Below, one piece after another: positions 10,101 through 18,974 of a stretch of 64,000 bases of DNA. How positions within the stretch are numbered: position 1 is the stretch's first letter; each line of letters begins with the position of its first letter. This stretch comes from DAOPXV01 sp964551445 (lineage in GTDB: Bacteria; Muiribacteriota; UBA9980), in the NCBI GenBank assembly GCA_964551445.1, contig CAZKCG010000026.1:1-64000 (forward strand), written 5' to 3'. Both the position numbers and the translations under genes were made by a program. The notes under the pieces are model-generated. The model was not told the DNA's origin. It did no database searches and worked only from the letters and a program-made list of their open reading frames with translations.

Positions 10101-10946
10101 AATATACATGATAAAATTTTTTGTCTTGGTTCGAAGGCAGTAATTAAGGTTATAGATTTGTCATTAGATGAGCTTGTTTCGGAAACATCGAATCACAATT
10201 TATCGAATTTTAGTTATTACATTAAACAATTAATTAAAAAGTTGCGTAAATGTAAAGATGTCGATAAAGATGAAATTGCTCGCAGGGAATATGCATTTCT
10301 GCCTATATTTACTTCATATGGTTCGGATGATAATTTAACGCTTCATGAGTTAATGTCTTCTGATCCTGAATTTTTTATTGAGGTACTATGTGATTTGTTT
10401 AGGGCATCGGATGCAGCCAGTGATGATTTTAAACCATCGGAAACTGAAAAGCAACGTGCAAAATCTGCATGGGACCTTTTGAGAACATGGAAAAAATTAC
10501 CAGGTGCTGACGAAAACGGCATTATTGATGATGAAAAATTAAATAAATGGATTGAGGACGTATTAAAGTTGGCGAAAGATAAAAAAAGGTTAAAGCCGGC
10601 TTATAACTACATTGGCCAAATGATTTCACATGCGCCTTCTGATGCTACCGATAATATTTGGCCTCATACTACGATTCGTGATCTTATAGAAAAACTTGCA
10701 AATGATGATTTGGAGCGTGGAATTGAAATTGAACAATTCAATTCCAGAGGTGTCGTAACTAAAAGCATGTTCGAAGGCGGCAAGCAGGAACGAGATTTGG
10801 CTCAACGGTGGAGTGAATGGAAACAAAATATTGGTATTAAATGGCCAAGAACTAAAAGAATGCTTGGCAAAATTGCCGATTCATGGGAAGACCAAGCGAG
10901 ACAAGAAGATGCTAGAGCTGAAAAAGAAAAAGCAATGTATAGTTGA
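7119..10946 (+). CDS. Large defence-island protein of unknown function, 1275 aa
   Basis: I do not recognise a named family. The start at ATG 7119 follows GAAAGGAG and shares its A with the stop of the previous gene. Residues 52-90 contain PGWDGEL, then IPDGNSVWEI, then a Lys/Arg-rich stretch ending DFKKRKK. That arrangement could be a PD-(D/E)XK-like nuclease site (D56, E76). Around residues 185-235 the layout resembles the start of a STAND-type NTPase (LLIADREQDA, then ILQTDSPEESLAFL), but no Walker A glycine-lysine loop is present. The long C-terminal part looks helical. The whole gene is strongly AT-rich, unlike the helicase genes. Position between the DISARM-like methylase and helicase suggests an effector or sensor, but that is inference. 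Confidence 0.55.
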   Translation: MPLVKASHLQQWANSDDGRNRFGELIYRLIFAGVKHDSLKYIRFLSNESNNLPGWDGELSCSVNNTWIPDGNSVWEISVEDKPRAKIISDFKKRKKMPIKKGWKCNETTYILATLRKFAKNTELENELKNNSPWKDVKIYDSIIFEHWIQQYLGVETWLREQNVGPKASISTLENFWNNWSNTTIPSISSKLLIADREQDAAKLIENIKNNSQHKIILQTDSPEESLAFLYSSISECDIEFKNNYLSKGIVINKTEDIEILKTMPPHNIILVPPATENFHLLINHSHSVIIATGNSSNSFKKDFCIKRPIKSKFQEALISMGIKKDKAEIDASACGSSSSIWRIWNIYENAELSIKNLPEWSTNEDHIKNILPAILIGGWCDKFKGDQSIIHNITGIKYDDYLDEITKYLYFDNPPLQKIDDIWLATAPAVSFTLLIKYINPGHFKKLSSICEKVFSEIDPTLDLHPKDRHLASIKNKKMKHSTLLRDGLAGTLLRLVVLGSKLEKMNILPQNEKCQEYVNSLIKNLPGLSDNSRLLISLREQLPVLAEAAPFPFLEALECLLQGKRENLLPVFEEGDTFYGQSNLPNILWALETLAWDSELLPRVSIILAGLSEIDTGGKLGNRPINSLREIFLAWHSGTSATLNIRSQTIDLIIKTYPDIGWNLLKGLMPSNHQISSGTRKPEWKDFGRSQIEPITRSSLWKTYDEYIRKLINISGLNPKRWKEIIEFYDDFSNEHQQLVEDGLNKLSQTTLSEGEKHEIWDELRNFINKHRSYSGAVWSLPEEKLNRLDTILNLFSPSKYTDSISWLFDDHFPDIPFSKIDNLEESRKELDKLRNEAVKKIWGDGSENNLIYLIDKVAYPHLIAYQVIKIFHNIDDIFNIFKTTNDNNSKRQNDFAKYLSIEAYKMFGEKWIGLLKNKYFNHEKAPDTVVNSMLLFPDLMEIYELVSSLGKEIEKKYWATKYVMIYSEDKDVIEFAINKFIESNKPIEIITNIHDKIFCLGSKAVIKVIDLSLDELVSETSNHNLSNFSYYIKQLIKKLRKCKDVDKDEIARREYAFLPIFTSYGSDDNLTLHELMSSDPEFFIEVLCDLFRASDAASDDFKPSETEKQRAKSAWDLLRTWKKLPGADENGIIDDEKLNKWIEDVLKLAKDKKRLKPAYNYIGQMISHAPSDATDNIWPHTTIRDLIEKLANDDLERGIEIEQFNSRGVVTKSMFEGGKQERDLAQRWSEWKQNIGIKWPRTKRMLGKIADSWEDQARQEDARAEKEKAMYS

Positions 10947-11036
10947 TTGAAACAGCGAAGAATAGCCGTTTTACCATTTGTGAAAAAGCATTTTACTATG
11001 ATAAAATGTAATAAATAAAAGTATTGAGGTCAATAT

Positions 11037-12158
11037 ATGAATTTCAAAAAACTATTGCTTTCCATTTCCGAGACACATGAGACGTTACGAGACGATGTCG
11101 CGCGATATGCCAATAGAACGCTTACGATCAGAAACTGGCTTATCGGTTATTACATTGTTGAATATGAACAAAACGGCATGGACAGGGCAAAATATGGCGA
11201 AAGGCTTCTCGAGGAACTTTCTTCCGCTCTCAAAAAGAAGAACTTCAAGGGGGCTTCGGTAACTAATTTAAGGCTGTTTCGCCTTTTTTACTGCGCATAT
11301 CCGCAAATTCATCAGTCAGTGACTGACGAATTGAATAATTTTAAGTTCAGGCCTCGAATTCATCAGTCGGCGACTGATGAATCTCAGATGCTGAAATCGC
11401 CTGTTATAAAAGCGAAATCCCATGCCATAAAACCAGAGACACTATTGGCTCACCTAACGTTCACACATTTTATCGAACTATTGAAAATCGACGATCCGCT
11501 TAAACGAATGTTTTATGAAATAGAATCGGTAAAAGGGAATTGGGCCGTTCGTCAATTAAAAAGACAAATAGAATCGCTGCTTTTTGAACGCACCGGCCTG
11601 TCAAAAAATAAAACCGCATTGATAAAACGCGTTCACGATCAAAATGAAATCGCGACTCCGGAAGATTTGATCCGTGACCCGTATGTCCTTGAGTTCACTG
11701 GAATGCCTGAGAGAAAAGAGTATTCGGAAAATGACCTTGAAGCTGCTCTGCTTGATCACATCCAAGAGTTTTTGATCGAACTTGGAAATGGCTTTTGCTT
11801 TGAAGCGCGGCAAAAAAGAATTACTGTGGATGACGAGCATGATAGGATTGACCTGGTATTTTATCACAGAATATTAAAATGCCATGTTCTAATCGATCTG
11901 AAAGTCCGTAAATTTTCACATGCCGATGCCGGCCAGATGAATTTCTATCTTAACTATTACCGCGAAAATATAATGGCGAAAGGCGATAACCCGCCCGTAG
12001 GCATAATCTTATGCACCGACCGAAATACAACAAAAGTTAAGTATGCCATCACCGGGCTTGACAATAAACTTTTCGTTTCGAGATATAAGATAGCGTTGCC
12101 ATCGGAGAAGGAACTGGAAGAATTGATAAAACGCGACGTCGAAAAATATGAAAATTAA
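11037..12158 (+). CDS. YhcG/DUF1016-family PDDEXK nuclease-like protein, 373 aa
   Basis: Matches the YhcG (DUF1016) family: an N-terminal winged-helix-like region (residues about 1-90, with the family pattern VTNLRLFRLFY) and a C-terminal PD-(D/E)XK nuclease domain. In the latter, DDEHDRIDLVFYHRILKCHVLIDLKVRKF at about residues 262-290 supplies the D...DLK site. Length is typical. The start has GAGG at 11027-11030. Residues about 90-115 hold two copies of an IHQSxTDE segment encoded by palindromic DNA 51 bases apart. Members are common beside restriction and DISARM-type systems. The gene is separated by 90 bases from the previous one and by 21 bases from the next helicase. Confidence 0.8.
   Translation: MNFKKLLLSISETHETLRDDVARYANRTLTIRNWLIGYYIVEYEQNGMDRAKYGERLLEELSSALKKKNFKGASVTNLRLFRLFYCAYPQIHQSVTDELNNFKFRPRIHQSATDESQMLKSPVIKAKSHAIKPETLLAHLTFTHFIELLKIDDPLKRMFYEIESVKGNWAVRQLKRQIESLLFERTGLSKNKTALIKRVHDQNEIATPEDLIRDPYVLEFTGMPERKEYSENDLEAALLDHIQEFLIELGNGFCFEARQKRITVDDEHDRIDLVFYHRILKCHVLIDLKVRKFSHADAGQMNFYLNYYRENIMAKGDNPPVGIILCTDRNTTKVKYAITGLDNKLFVSRYKIALPSEKELEELIKRDVEKYEN
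11307..11382 (+). repeat. Two palindromic 25-bp repeats inside the YhcG-like gene
   Basis: The DNA at 11307-11331 and 11358-11382 reads as two 25-base palindromes sharing ATTCATCAGTC at their left ends. The second is a perfect inverted repeat with 12-base arms around one central base; the first has one arm mismatch. They are 51 bases (17 codons) apart, so the frame stays open and each encodes an IHQSxTDE-like peptide. Confidence 0.85.
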
Positions 12159-12179
12159 AATTTAATTGTTGGAGCGGAT

Positions 12180-15100
12180 ATGAGTTTAAATCCGGTAAAG
12201 TTTGGAAAAGACGTAATTGAGCAATTTGGAAGATATCTCCGAAATAGCTATCCTATAGCCGATGGATCGATAGCCGCCCAGTTCAATGAAAAAATGGGTT
12301 ACACTACCGATAGCCTTATCGCGAAAGGCCCTTATATTTACCTCAATAAACCGTTTATTGAAGGTGCCAAGCTGGAATCACTCATAGCCGAACTCGGCCT
12401 GCATCGGACACTTACGGCGATTTTCAAATTTCCTATAATGTATTCGCATCAGGAAAAAACCGTGAGAGCGGTTCTTGATAATAAAAATATAATAGTATCG
12501 ACCGGCACCGGCTCCGGAAAAACTGAAAGTTTTTTACTCCCTATTATCGATTACTGCCTGAAATCAGTTGAAGAACATGCCAGTGACAATAAATCTTCCG
12601 AAGGCCTTGCGGCTATCCTTATTTATCCGATGAACGCGCTTGTCAACGATCAGCTCGAAAGACTTCGGCCGATGCTTGCCGGCACCGGAATTACATTTGG
12701 CCGATATACCGGCGAGACGCCGCAAAACAGTAATTATGGCCTCAAAAAATTAACCGAGAAAAGAGCATACACCGCAGCTGAACTTGAAGCGTTTTACGAT
12801 AACAAAGCCGATCTTCCGCTCCCATACGAAGAGTGTTATTCGCGCGACGAGATAGTTGAAAAGAAGCCGAAGATTTTATTGACTAACTATAGCCAGCTTG
12901 AATACCTGCTTTTAAGAGATAAAGATCTCGAATTATTTAAAACGCCGGCGCTTAAATTTCTTGTTCTTGACGAAGTTCATACTTACACTGGTGAACTCGG
13001 AAGCGAAATGTCATGTCTTATAAGACGCATTAAAGCTCTGATGCATGATAAAATAACCTGCATCGGAACTTCCGCTACCGTCGCTAATAGTGATAGCGCT
13101 GAAGTTATTAGAAATTTCGCGGCGAACCTCTTTGGCGAAATGAAAGAAAGCTTTGCCGTTATCGAAGAGGAATACAAACAAACCGAAACTGATGAAAAAC
13201 TTTCATATTGCCCTGATCTGGCTAAAGATATCGAAGGCATTCTTAGCGATATTCTGGATGAAGTCAGAAAATACCAGCTTTCAAACGAAGTTAGCGAGAT
13301 AGGTCCGGAACTTCTTAAGCTTGCGGAAAAACTCACGGGACAAAAAGCCGGCGCGAATTATTCGAAAAATATCGACCGTCTTGGCGAACTTCTCATTAGA
13401 AACAAGTATCTCGGACAGATTGAAAATATTTTTTCCAAACCGGCGCTTTCTAAAGACGCGTTTTTAGAACTCAAAAAAATCGGAAACCGCGCCGATGCCA
13501 AAGATAGCGACCTGGAAGCCGAGCTTCTGGCATATCTAACGATAGGCGCCATCGCCAAATACGATAACGAACCGGTTCTGAGGCCGAAACTTCACTATTT
13601 TTTAAAAGGCATGAGCGGCGTGACCTGCACGATCGAAAGAGACGATAAAATCCAATTATATTTCGATGACAGTTTCGACAAAGAATTGTATTTGTTTAAT
13701 TTCAAAATTTGCCGTAACTGCGGCCAGCATTTTTTCAATGTTGCGAGTGAGTTTAATCCCGTGAGCGAAAACGGCGTCGGCGTTTATAATGTTTTGAGAA
13801 ATATTAGAAATGATGAAGCGCTCGCTAAAAACGAACGAGGATGGCTGATAACGGATAATCTCAACGAACTCGATGAAGATTCGAAGCACGGCGATCCGAT
13901 TTATTTATGCAAATTTTGCGGTTCTATTCATTCGCAGGAAGTTTCAAAGTGCCGGAACCCAAAATGTAAAAAAAGCAATTCAGTCGTTTGTATGGAATCA
14001 TTCGAGGGGAAAATAACAAAATGTCCTTCATGCTCGGCGCTTGTTCAAAAAGGTCAGTATAATCTCATTACCGGAATATACAGCCCTGAAGTTCTCGATG
14101 TTATGATCATTGGCCAGAGTATGATATCGGCTATGCCTGAAAAAACACTCCAGAAACTTTTGATATTCGCTGATAGTCGACAGGATGCCGCGTTTCAAGC
14201 TGCATGGATGAACGCTCGATCGAAGCGTTTTAATGTCAGGTTTATAAACTACAACATAATTAACGACTTTAAAAGTGAATTCGATAAGGCAATGTCATAC
14301 GACAGACTGATCAGCCTTTTATCTGAAGAAACAATACGGCACGGCGTTTATAGCGATATCGGATTTAAGAAGGAAGACCACAACAAGCGAATAAGATGGT
14401 TTTTAATAGATGAATTTATGTCTGTCCGCCAGAGATCGAGCATTGAAAAACTCGGACTCGTTTCGGTTGTTTATGACGGAATTAATCTGAATAATAAACA
14501 CGATGATTTCTTTTCGGAATGGGCTAAAAAGCTTGATGTTGGAATGGAAGATCTCATTAATACGGTTGTTTTGATGCTTGACTATCTAAGAAAAAAAGGC
14601 GCAGTGAATGATGATCTTGCGAAACGCTTATGGCGTTACATGGATTCGGAGGTTAGAGACGGCATTATTCCGAATATCGAAAATTACAGACCTGGTGGAT
14701 TTGTTTTTGAAAAAGACGAAGTATTAAAACAGCATCATTATATAAAAAGTTTTATATCGTCTAATGGCCGCTCTGGTGTTGAAGTAATTTTCAAAAAAAC
14801 GCTTGGCATTTCCAAAACTAACGCTGAATTTTTCGAAGCGCTCTGGGATTTATTAGTGGATAAAGGTATAATCAAAGAATCACGCCTGATTGAAAAAAGG
14901 CATGGCAATTTGATTCCTATTATACGCCAGGAAACGCAACGCATTTATCAGATAAACAAGGACGTTCTCGGTTTTAAAAAGGCTGGTAACCTATTTAAAT
15001 GCAAATCATGCAATAATGTTATGAGTATAATGCCGCCGTCAGATAAGTGCTCGCAATATAATTGCAAAGGCACCGTTATGCCATCAGAACTTGACGGCGA

Positions 15101-17405
15101 CAACTACGACATCATTCAATTCACAAAATTGAACTATACGCCTATTAAATCAGAGGAACATTCCGCGCAGGTGCCGAAAGCCGAGAGAGGCAATATAGAA
15201 AAGGAATTTAAAAAGATCGATGGCGGAAAATGCAATTGCCTTGTGGCCACTCCGACTCTCGAACTGGGCGTCGATATAGGCAAACTTGAAATGGTCTTGA
15301 TGCGTAACGTGCCGCCGGCTACGCCCAATTATACGCAACGCGCCGGGCGCGCCGGAAGAAAACACAGAATTGCGACCGTCTTCACATATTCAAGGTGCAC
15401 TCCGCATGATAGTTATTTTTATAATAATCCGGCTGAAATGATAACCGGAAATATTAGAGTTCCGGCTTTTTCGATGCGGAATAAACCTCTTGTGACAAAG
15501 CACATTCATTCAATGGTTTTAACATGGCTTAGAACCAACGCTCGCCCCGAAGACGTTCTAACTTTGAAATTGATTTTTCCGTCATATATCAAAAGTTATT
15601 TCGCGAATTCAGATCAGCATGGCCATACCGAATATAAAAACGCAATTGATAACTTTTCAAATTTAAAGGAGATTATCAATAACTACATTAAGGGCCTTGT
15701 AGATTATGTCACAACCAACCTGATAAAACAATGGCCGGACGATGATCGGGATGAAATAAACTCAGATTTTATCCGTGAAATAATTCTTGAGATGCCGGAT
15801 AAGCTTTCAGAACATGTTAAAAATATATTTTTAGAAATCAAGACATATCGAAATTTATTGAAGCCGCTGCGTGAGCAGGAAATGCTCAATTCGGCTGATA
15901 AGAAACGAATGGATTCCTTAAGATACGCGCTGCAAACTTATCATAATGAATCGCAGGATAATTACACGCTTTCATATCTTTCAGCGGACGGCTTTTTCCC
16001 GAGTTATGCGATGGGCCGGGCGAGCGTGAAGGCGCAATGCACCGAGCCATTCTTAGAAGTCAGCAGGCCAAAAGCAATCGCCATTCGAGAATTAACGCCA
16101 GCTAATATGATATATGCCAATCACGATATATTCAAAGTTACGCAATTGAATTTTTTCAAACTCAGAGAAAAAAGCCCTGATTTTAACTTTGAAATGATAA
16201 GAAAAGCAATGGTTTTAAATAGAACGAATTCCTCGCTGGCCGAGCTTAGTTCTTTAAAAAATGAAGGCGGAAATAACAATTTAGTTGAATTTGGTTCGTA
16301 TGACATCATTGACGTGATTTTGTCAAAAGTAAATAAAATTGACGATGTTCGCGAGTCGCGCCATCGCGTTGGTTTTTCAATGTATGGTATGATGAATGAA
16401 AAACATAAAGGTGGCAAGGAATATAAAATTAACGGCCTTACTGTAAAATATTTGAACCAGGGAAATGTGAGGCTCGTAAATGCCGGAATATGCAACAGCC
16501 CGACAATTGGCTTTCCAATATGTCCGGCTTGCGGAGCGGTCAGACACCCGCTTGCGAGTGAGGCGGAAATAAATGACTTTATGGCCGCTCACAGCAAGAA
16601 ATGTCAGATTCACGATCCACGCCAGTTCTGGTCCGCGCTTCATGCCGATATCGCGTCCGATCTTATAGTAATTGACGAGTTCGAAGAGTTAAAGGATGCA
16701 GTCAATTTTATGGAATCTTTAAAATTCGGCGCTTACAGAGTTCTTGATATGCAGGAGAACGATCTGGACGGAGTTATAGAAACTAAAACCAATGGGAAAA
16801 GCCGCGTGATTATATATGATCCTCTGCCGGGCGGAAGCGGCTTTCTGGGCCAGTTTTTAAAGTATTACGTTAAGATAGTTAATGAAAGCATCAAAAAACT
16901 CAACGATTGTGATTGCGAAGATTCGTGTTACAGCTGTTTGCTCCACTTCAGAAATCAGCAGCATCACAAACTTTTAAACCGTTTTGACGCGTTGAAAGTT
17001 CTTGAAGACCACAAAACCGTTCCTGTATTCACAATTGAAATTCCAACCGTTGTAGCTAATGCCGAACATAAACGAGGCGATAGCGAAGCCGAAGATCAGT
17101 TTATCGTGTTTTTGCACGCTAAAAAATTTCCAGTGCCGGATAAGTCTTTATACAAAGTTGAACTTGCCGGAGGCGACTATACCGTTCCCGATTATGCCTA
17201 TGAAGACAAGAAAATCCTGATATATATCGATGGGCTTTCAAGGAAACTCCACGGTAATTTTCAACAAAAAAAGACCGACTCGATTTTAAGGGCGAAAGCT
17301 AAATTAAAGGGATTTTCAGTCATCGAAATATCAGCGCAGGGACTTAATGACGAAGAATATATGAATGCGAAGCTGGAAGAAATTGGGCTTTATTTGAATA
17401 ATTGA
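12180..17405 (+). CDS. DrmA/DrmB-like DEAD helicase with DUF1998 region and nuclease-like tail, 1741 aa
   Basis: A superfamily 2 helicase: Walker A STGTGSGKT near residue 107, DEVH near 263, GTSAT near 299, and helicase C motifs ATPTLELGVDIG and QRAGRAGRK near residues 1022-1060. Several CxxC zinc-binding pairs (about 515-625 and 940-965) and SRQDAAFQAA near 667 are typical of helicases carrying the DUF1998/MZB region, as is CDCEDSCYSCLLHFRNQ near 1580. In DISARM these functions are split between DrmA (helicase) and DrmB (DUF1998); here one chain seems to hold both. The last 120 residues (PDYAYEDKKILIYIDG) look like a DUF559/VSR-type nuclease fold, with Tyr where the usual Glu would be. GGAG precedes the ATG. 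The gene shares the GC level of the first two genes. Confidence 0.75.
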   Translation: MSLNPVKFGKDVIEQFGRYLRNSYPIADGSIAAQFNEKMGYTTDSLIAKGPYIYLNKPFIEGAKLESLIAELGLHRTLTAIFKFPIMYSHQEKTVRAVLDNKNIIVSTGTGSGKTESFLLPIIDYCLKSVEEHASDNKSSEGLAAILIYPMNALVNDQLERLRPMLAGTGITFGRYTGETPQNSNYGLKKLTEKRAYTAAELEAFYDNKADLPLPYEECYSRDEIVEKKPKILLTNYSQLEYLLLRDKDLELFKTPALKFLVLDEVHTYTGELGSEMSCLIRRIKALMHDKITCIGTSATVANSDSAEVIRNFAANLFGEMKESFAVIEEEYKQTETDEKLSYCPDLAKDIEGILSDILDEVRKYQLSNEVSEIGPELLKLAEKLTGQKAGANYSKNIDRLGELLIRNKYLGQIENIFSKPALSKDAFLELKKIGNRADAKDSDLEAELLAYLTIGAIAKYDNEPVLRPKLHYFLKGMSGVTCTIERDDKIQLYFDDSFDKELYLFNFKICRNCGQHFFNVASEFNPVSENGVGVYNVLRNIRNDEALAKNERGWLITDNLNELDEDSKHGDPIYLCKFCGSIHSQEVSKCRNPKCKKSNSVVCMESFEGKITKCPSCSALVQKGQYNLITGIYSPEVLDVMIIGQSMISAMPEKTLQKLLIFADSRQDAAFQAAWMNARSKRFNVRFINYNIINDFKSEFDKAMSYDRLISLLSEETIRHGVYSDIGFKKEDHNKRIRWFLIDEFMSVRQRSSIEKLGLVSVVYDGINLNNKHDDFFSEWAKKLDVGMEDLINTVVLMLDYLRKKGAVNDDLAKRLWRYMDSEVRDGIIPNIENYRPGGFVFEKDEVLKQHHYIKSFISSNGRSGVEVIFKKTLGISKTNAEFFEALWDLLVDKGIIKESRLIEKRHGNLIPIIRQETQRIYQINKDVLGFKKAGNLFKCKSCNNVMSIMPPSDKCSQYNCKGTVMPSELDGDNYDIIQFTKLNYTPIKSEEHSAQVPKAERGNIEKEFKKIDGGKCNCLVATPTLELGVDIGKLEMVLMRNVPPATPNYTQRAGRAGRKHRIATVFTYSRCTPHDSYFYNNPAEMITGNIRVPAFSMRNKPLVTKHIHSMVLTWLRTNARPEDVLTLKLIFPSYIKSYFANSDQHGHTEYKNAIDNFSNLKEIINNYIKGLVDYVTTNLIKQWPDDDRDEINSDFIREIILEMPDKLSEHVKNIFLEIKTYRNLLKPLREQEMLNSADKKRMDSLRYALQTYHNESQDNYTLSYLSADGFFPSYAMGRASVKAQCTEPFLEVSRPKAIAIRELTPANMIYANHDIFKVTQLNFFKLREKSPDFNFEMIRKAMVLNRTNSSLAELSSLKNEGGNNNLVEFGSYDIIDVILSKVNKIDDVRESRHRVGFSMYGMMNEKHKGGKEYKINGLTVKYLNQGNVRLVNAGICNSPTIGFPICPACGAVRHPLASEAEINDFMAAHSKKCQIHDPRQFWSALHADIASDLIVIDEFEELKDAVNFMESLKFGAYRVLDMQENDLDGVIETKTNGKSRVIIYDPLPGGSGFLGQFLKYYVKIVNESIKKLNDCDCEDSCYSCLLHFRNQQHHKLLNRFDALKVLEDHKTVPVFTIEIPTVVANAEHKRGDSEAEDQFIVFLHAKKFPVPDKSLYKVELAGGDYTVPDYAYEDKKILIYIDGLSRKLHGNFQQKKTDSILRAKAKLKGFSVIEISAQGLNDEEYMNAKLEEIGLYLNN

Positions 17406-17430
17406 TTTCGAATTCTTTGGGGAGTTATTG

Positions 17431-18126
17431 ATGGAAACACATGTTGATAAAGGCTCGGGTTGGAAAGTTTCGATAGTATCCAAAGATAACAATGTGTCTG
17501 AATGGATACTTGAAGACGATGAAAAAAAGATTTACAAGAAAGTTATCGAACGGGGCTCAAAATTATCTATAGAAAAATGGATTGAGTTCATACAAATAGC
17601 GAAAAAATCAAGGGATCGAACTACTGAACCTACTTTGAAATATATCCAGAGACTTTTACTGATGGTTCACGAGCTGCATAAAATGGGATTTCAAAAATTA
17701 AGGATCTATCCAGGAATGGCGCCTTCGGGTTGTTGTTGGCGCTGCCAGATAGTTACGGCGAAATGTTTTTATAAAAAAAGGGGAATGTCAATAGCCGAAA
17801 ATCTTTTTGATATGAAATATCCGTCGTATTCGTCGGGAATGGGTAATAATTATTATGGATGGGATGACTGTCAGTCTGACGATTCAAGGGAACTCGCCAG
17901 AAAATTTCTCGAAAGATTCCCGGAAGTTGCTTTGGAAGGTGAAGGGCGAGACTGGGAATATGTCGGGTGGTATACGGAAATGCTGAAACATTCTGAAAGG
18001 GCCATTTTCCCGGTTGCGTATGATGATTATCATTATGGCGAAAATGATTTCTTAATGACTACCAATAGTAAAATTACTCTGCCGCTGCCGCCGGGTGGAG
18101 AGAAAGTTTGCAGAAAAAGAAATTGA
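17431..18126 (+). CDS. Unknown protein linked to the DISARM-like helicase, 231 aa
   Basis: No family recognised. The ATG at 17431 has GGGGAG at 17419-17424 with ideal spacing. It follows the 1741-aa helicase by 25 bases on the same strand and so probably belongs to the operon. The protein is soluble, with no signal peptide or membrane segment. It carries a cysteine-aromatic cluster (PSGCCWRCQIVTAKCFYKK, about residues 107-125), a glycine/tyrosine-rich stretch (SSGMGNNYYGWDDCQSDD) and a C-terminal LPLPPGGEK. It could be a small accessory or nucleic-acid-binding component of the system; that is inferred from position only. Confidence 0.6.
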   Translation: METHVDKGSGWKVSIVSKDNNVSEWILEDDEKKIYKKVIERGSKLSIEKWIEFIQIAKKSRDRTTEPTLKYIQRLLLMVHELHKMGFQKLRIYPGMAPSGCCWRCQIVTAKCFYKKRGMSIAENLFDMKYPSYSSGMGNNYYGWDDCQSDDSRELARKFLERFPEVALEGEGRDWEYVGWYTEMLKHSERAIFPVAYDDYHYGENDFLMTTNSKITLPLPPGGEKVCRKRN

Positions 18127-18215
18127 ACGGTTATTAGGTCTAAAACAATAATTTTTTTGTGGAGGCCTCTGTTTTGGGCAAGGGTAACTCCGAATTACAC
18201 ATCTTAATATAATCT

Positions 18216-18884
18216 TTACATCTCCGGAACAGTTTCCGGATATAAGCCGCCAGTGCTTGAGATTTTAAAAACATAAATCAATTTAGGTTTAAGTTTTTTA
18301 TATACGACATTGCCGTATATCGCGGATATTCCAAGTTTATTCAAACGGTCCGGATCATTTGATAATTGCCATATTTCTGTCCAGAATTTCTGATTGTCTG
18401 TAACCGATAGTTTTGAAAATATATCGGAATATCTTTTCGGTTCCTTGCCGGCTGTTTCTATTGGAAAACCTTCCTCCGGCTTCATTTTTTCACCGTATAT
18501 CCTGTTCCAGAGGTATAATGATTTTTCTTTACCGTCCATGACCATCTGGTTATTAAATTTGATAATAAGCGCGTCGAAATGGATTATGTCGCCCTCAATC
18601 TCGTATTCTTTTTCAAGGATCTTTTTGGTTTTGTCGATACGGTCGGTTTCAACGAATTTGATTTTCGTGAAAAGCTTATTTTCACGGGTTTCCTGCGAAA
18701 TAACTTTGGCGAACCCGATCTGATCTTCAACGGTAAGCCGGGATATTGATTCTTTTAAAACCTTGTTCTCGCTGAAAAGAGTGTTGATGGTCATGGTCAA
18801 ATAGAAAATGGAGCCGCCTATAAGTATGGCTGCGATAAGAACTAATATTACGACAACATTGCCTTTCGATCTATTTGGATTCAT
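18216..18884 (-). CDS. Membrane-anchored unknown protein, 222 aa
   Basis: A single N-terminal membrane segment (about residues 9-31, VVVILVLIAAILIGGSIFYLTM) is preceded by a positive N-terminus. A short heptad-like stretch and a soluble domain that would face the periplasm follow. GGAG lies 8 bases before the ATG. No family recognised; there are no catalytic motifs or cysteines. It lies downstream of the - strand helicase/PLD operon with a 90-base AT-rich gap containing a T-rich run, so it is probably a separate transcription unit. Confidence 0.6.
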   Translation of the reverse strand: MNPNRSKGNVVVILVLIAAILIGGSIFYLTMTINTLFSENKVLKESISRLTVEDQIGFAKVISQETRENKLFTKIKFVETDRIDKTKKILEKEYEIEGDIIHFDALIIKFNNQMVMDGKEKSLYLWNRIYGEKMKPEEGFPIETAGKEPKRYSDIFSKLSVTDNQKFWTEIWQLSNDPDRLNKLGISAIYGNVVYKKLKPKLIYVFKISSTGGLYPETVPEM

Positions 18885-18974
18885 TTAAAACACTCCATTT
18901 GTAAAATTTTATGGATCGGGTTGTAATTATATAATTTTAATCTTAAAAAATCAAGTAATTATAAAAACATGATT

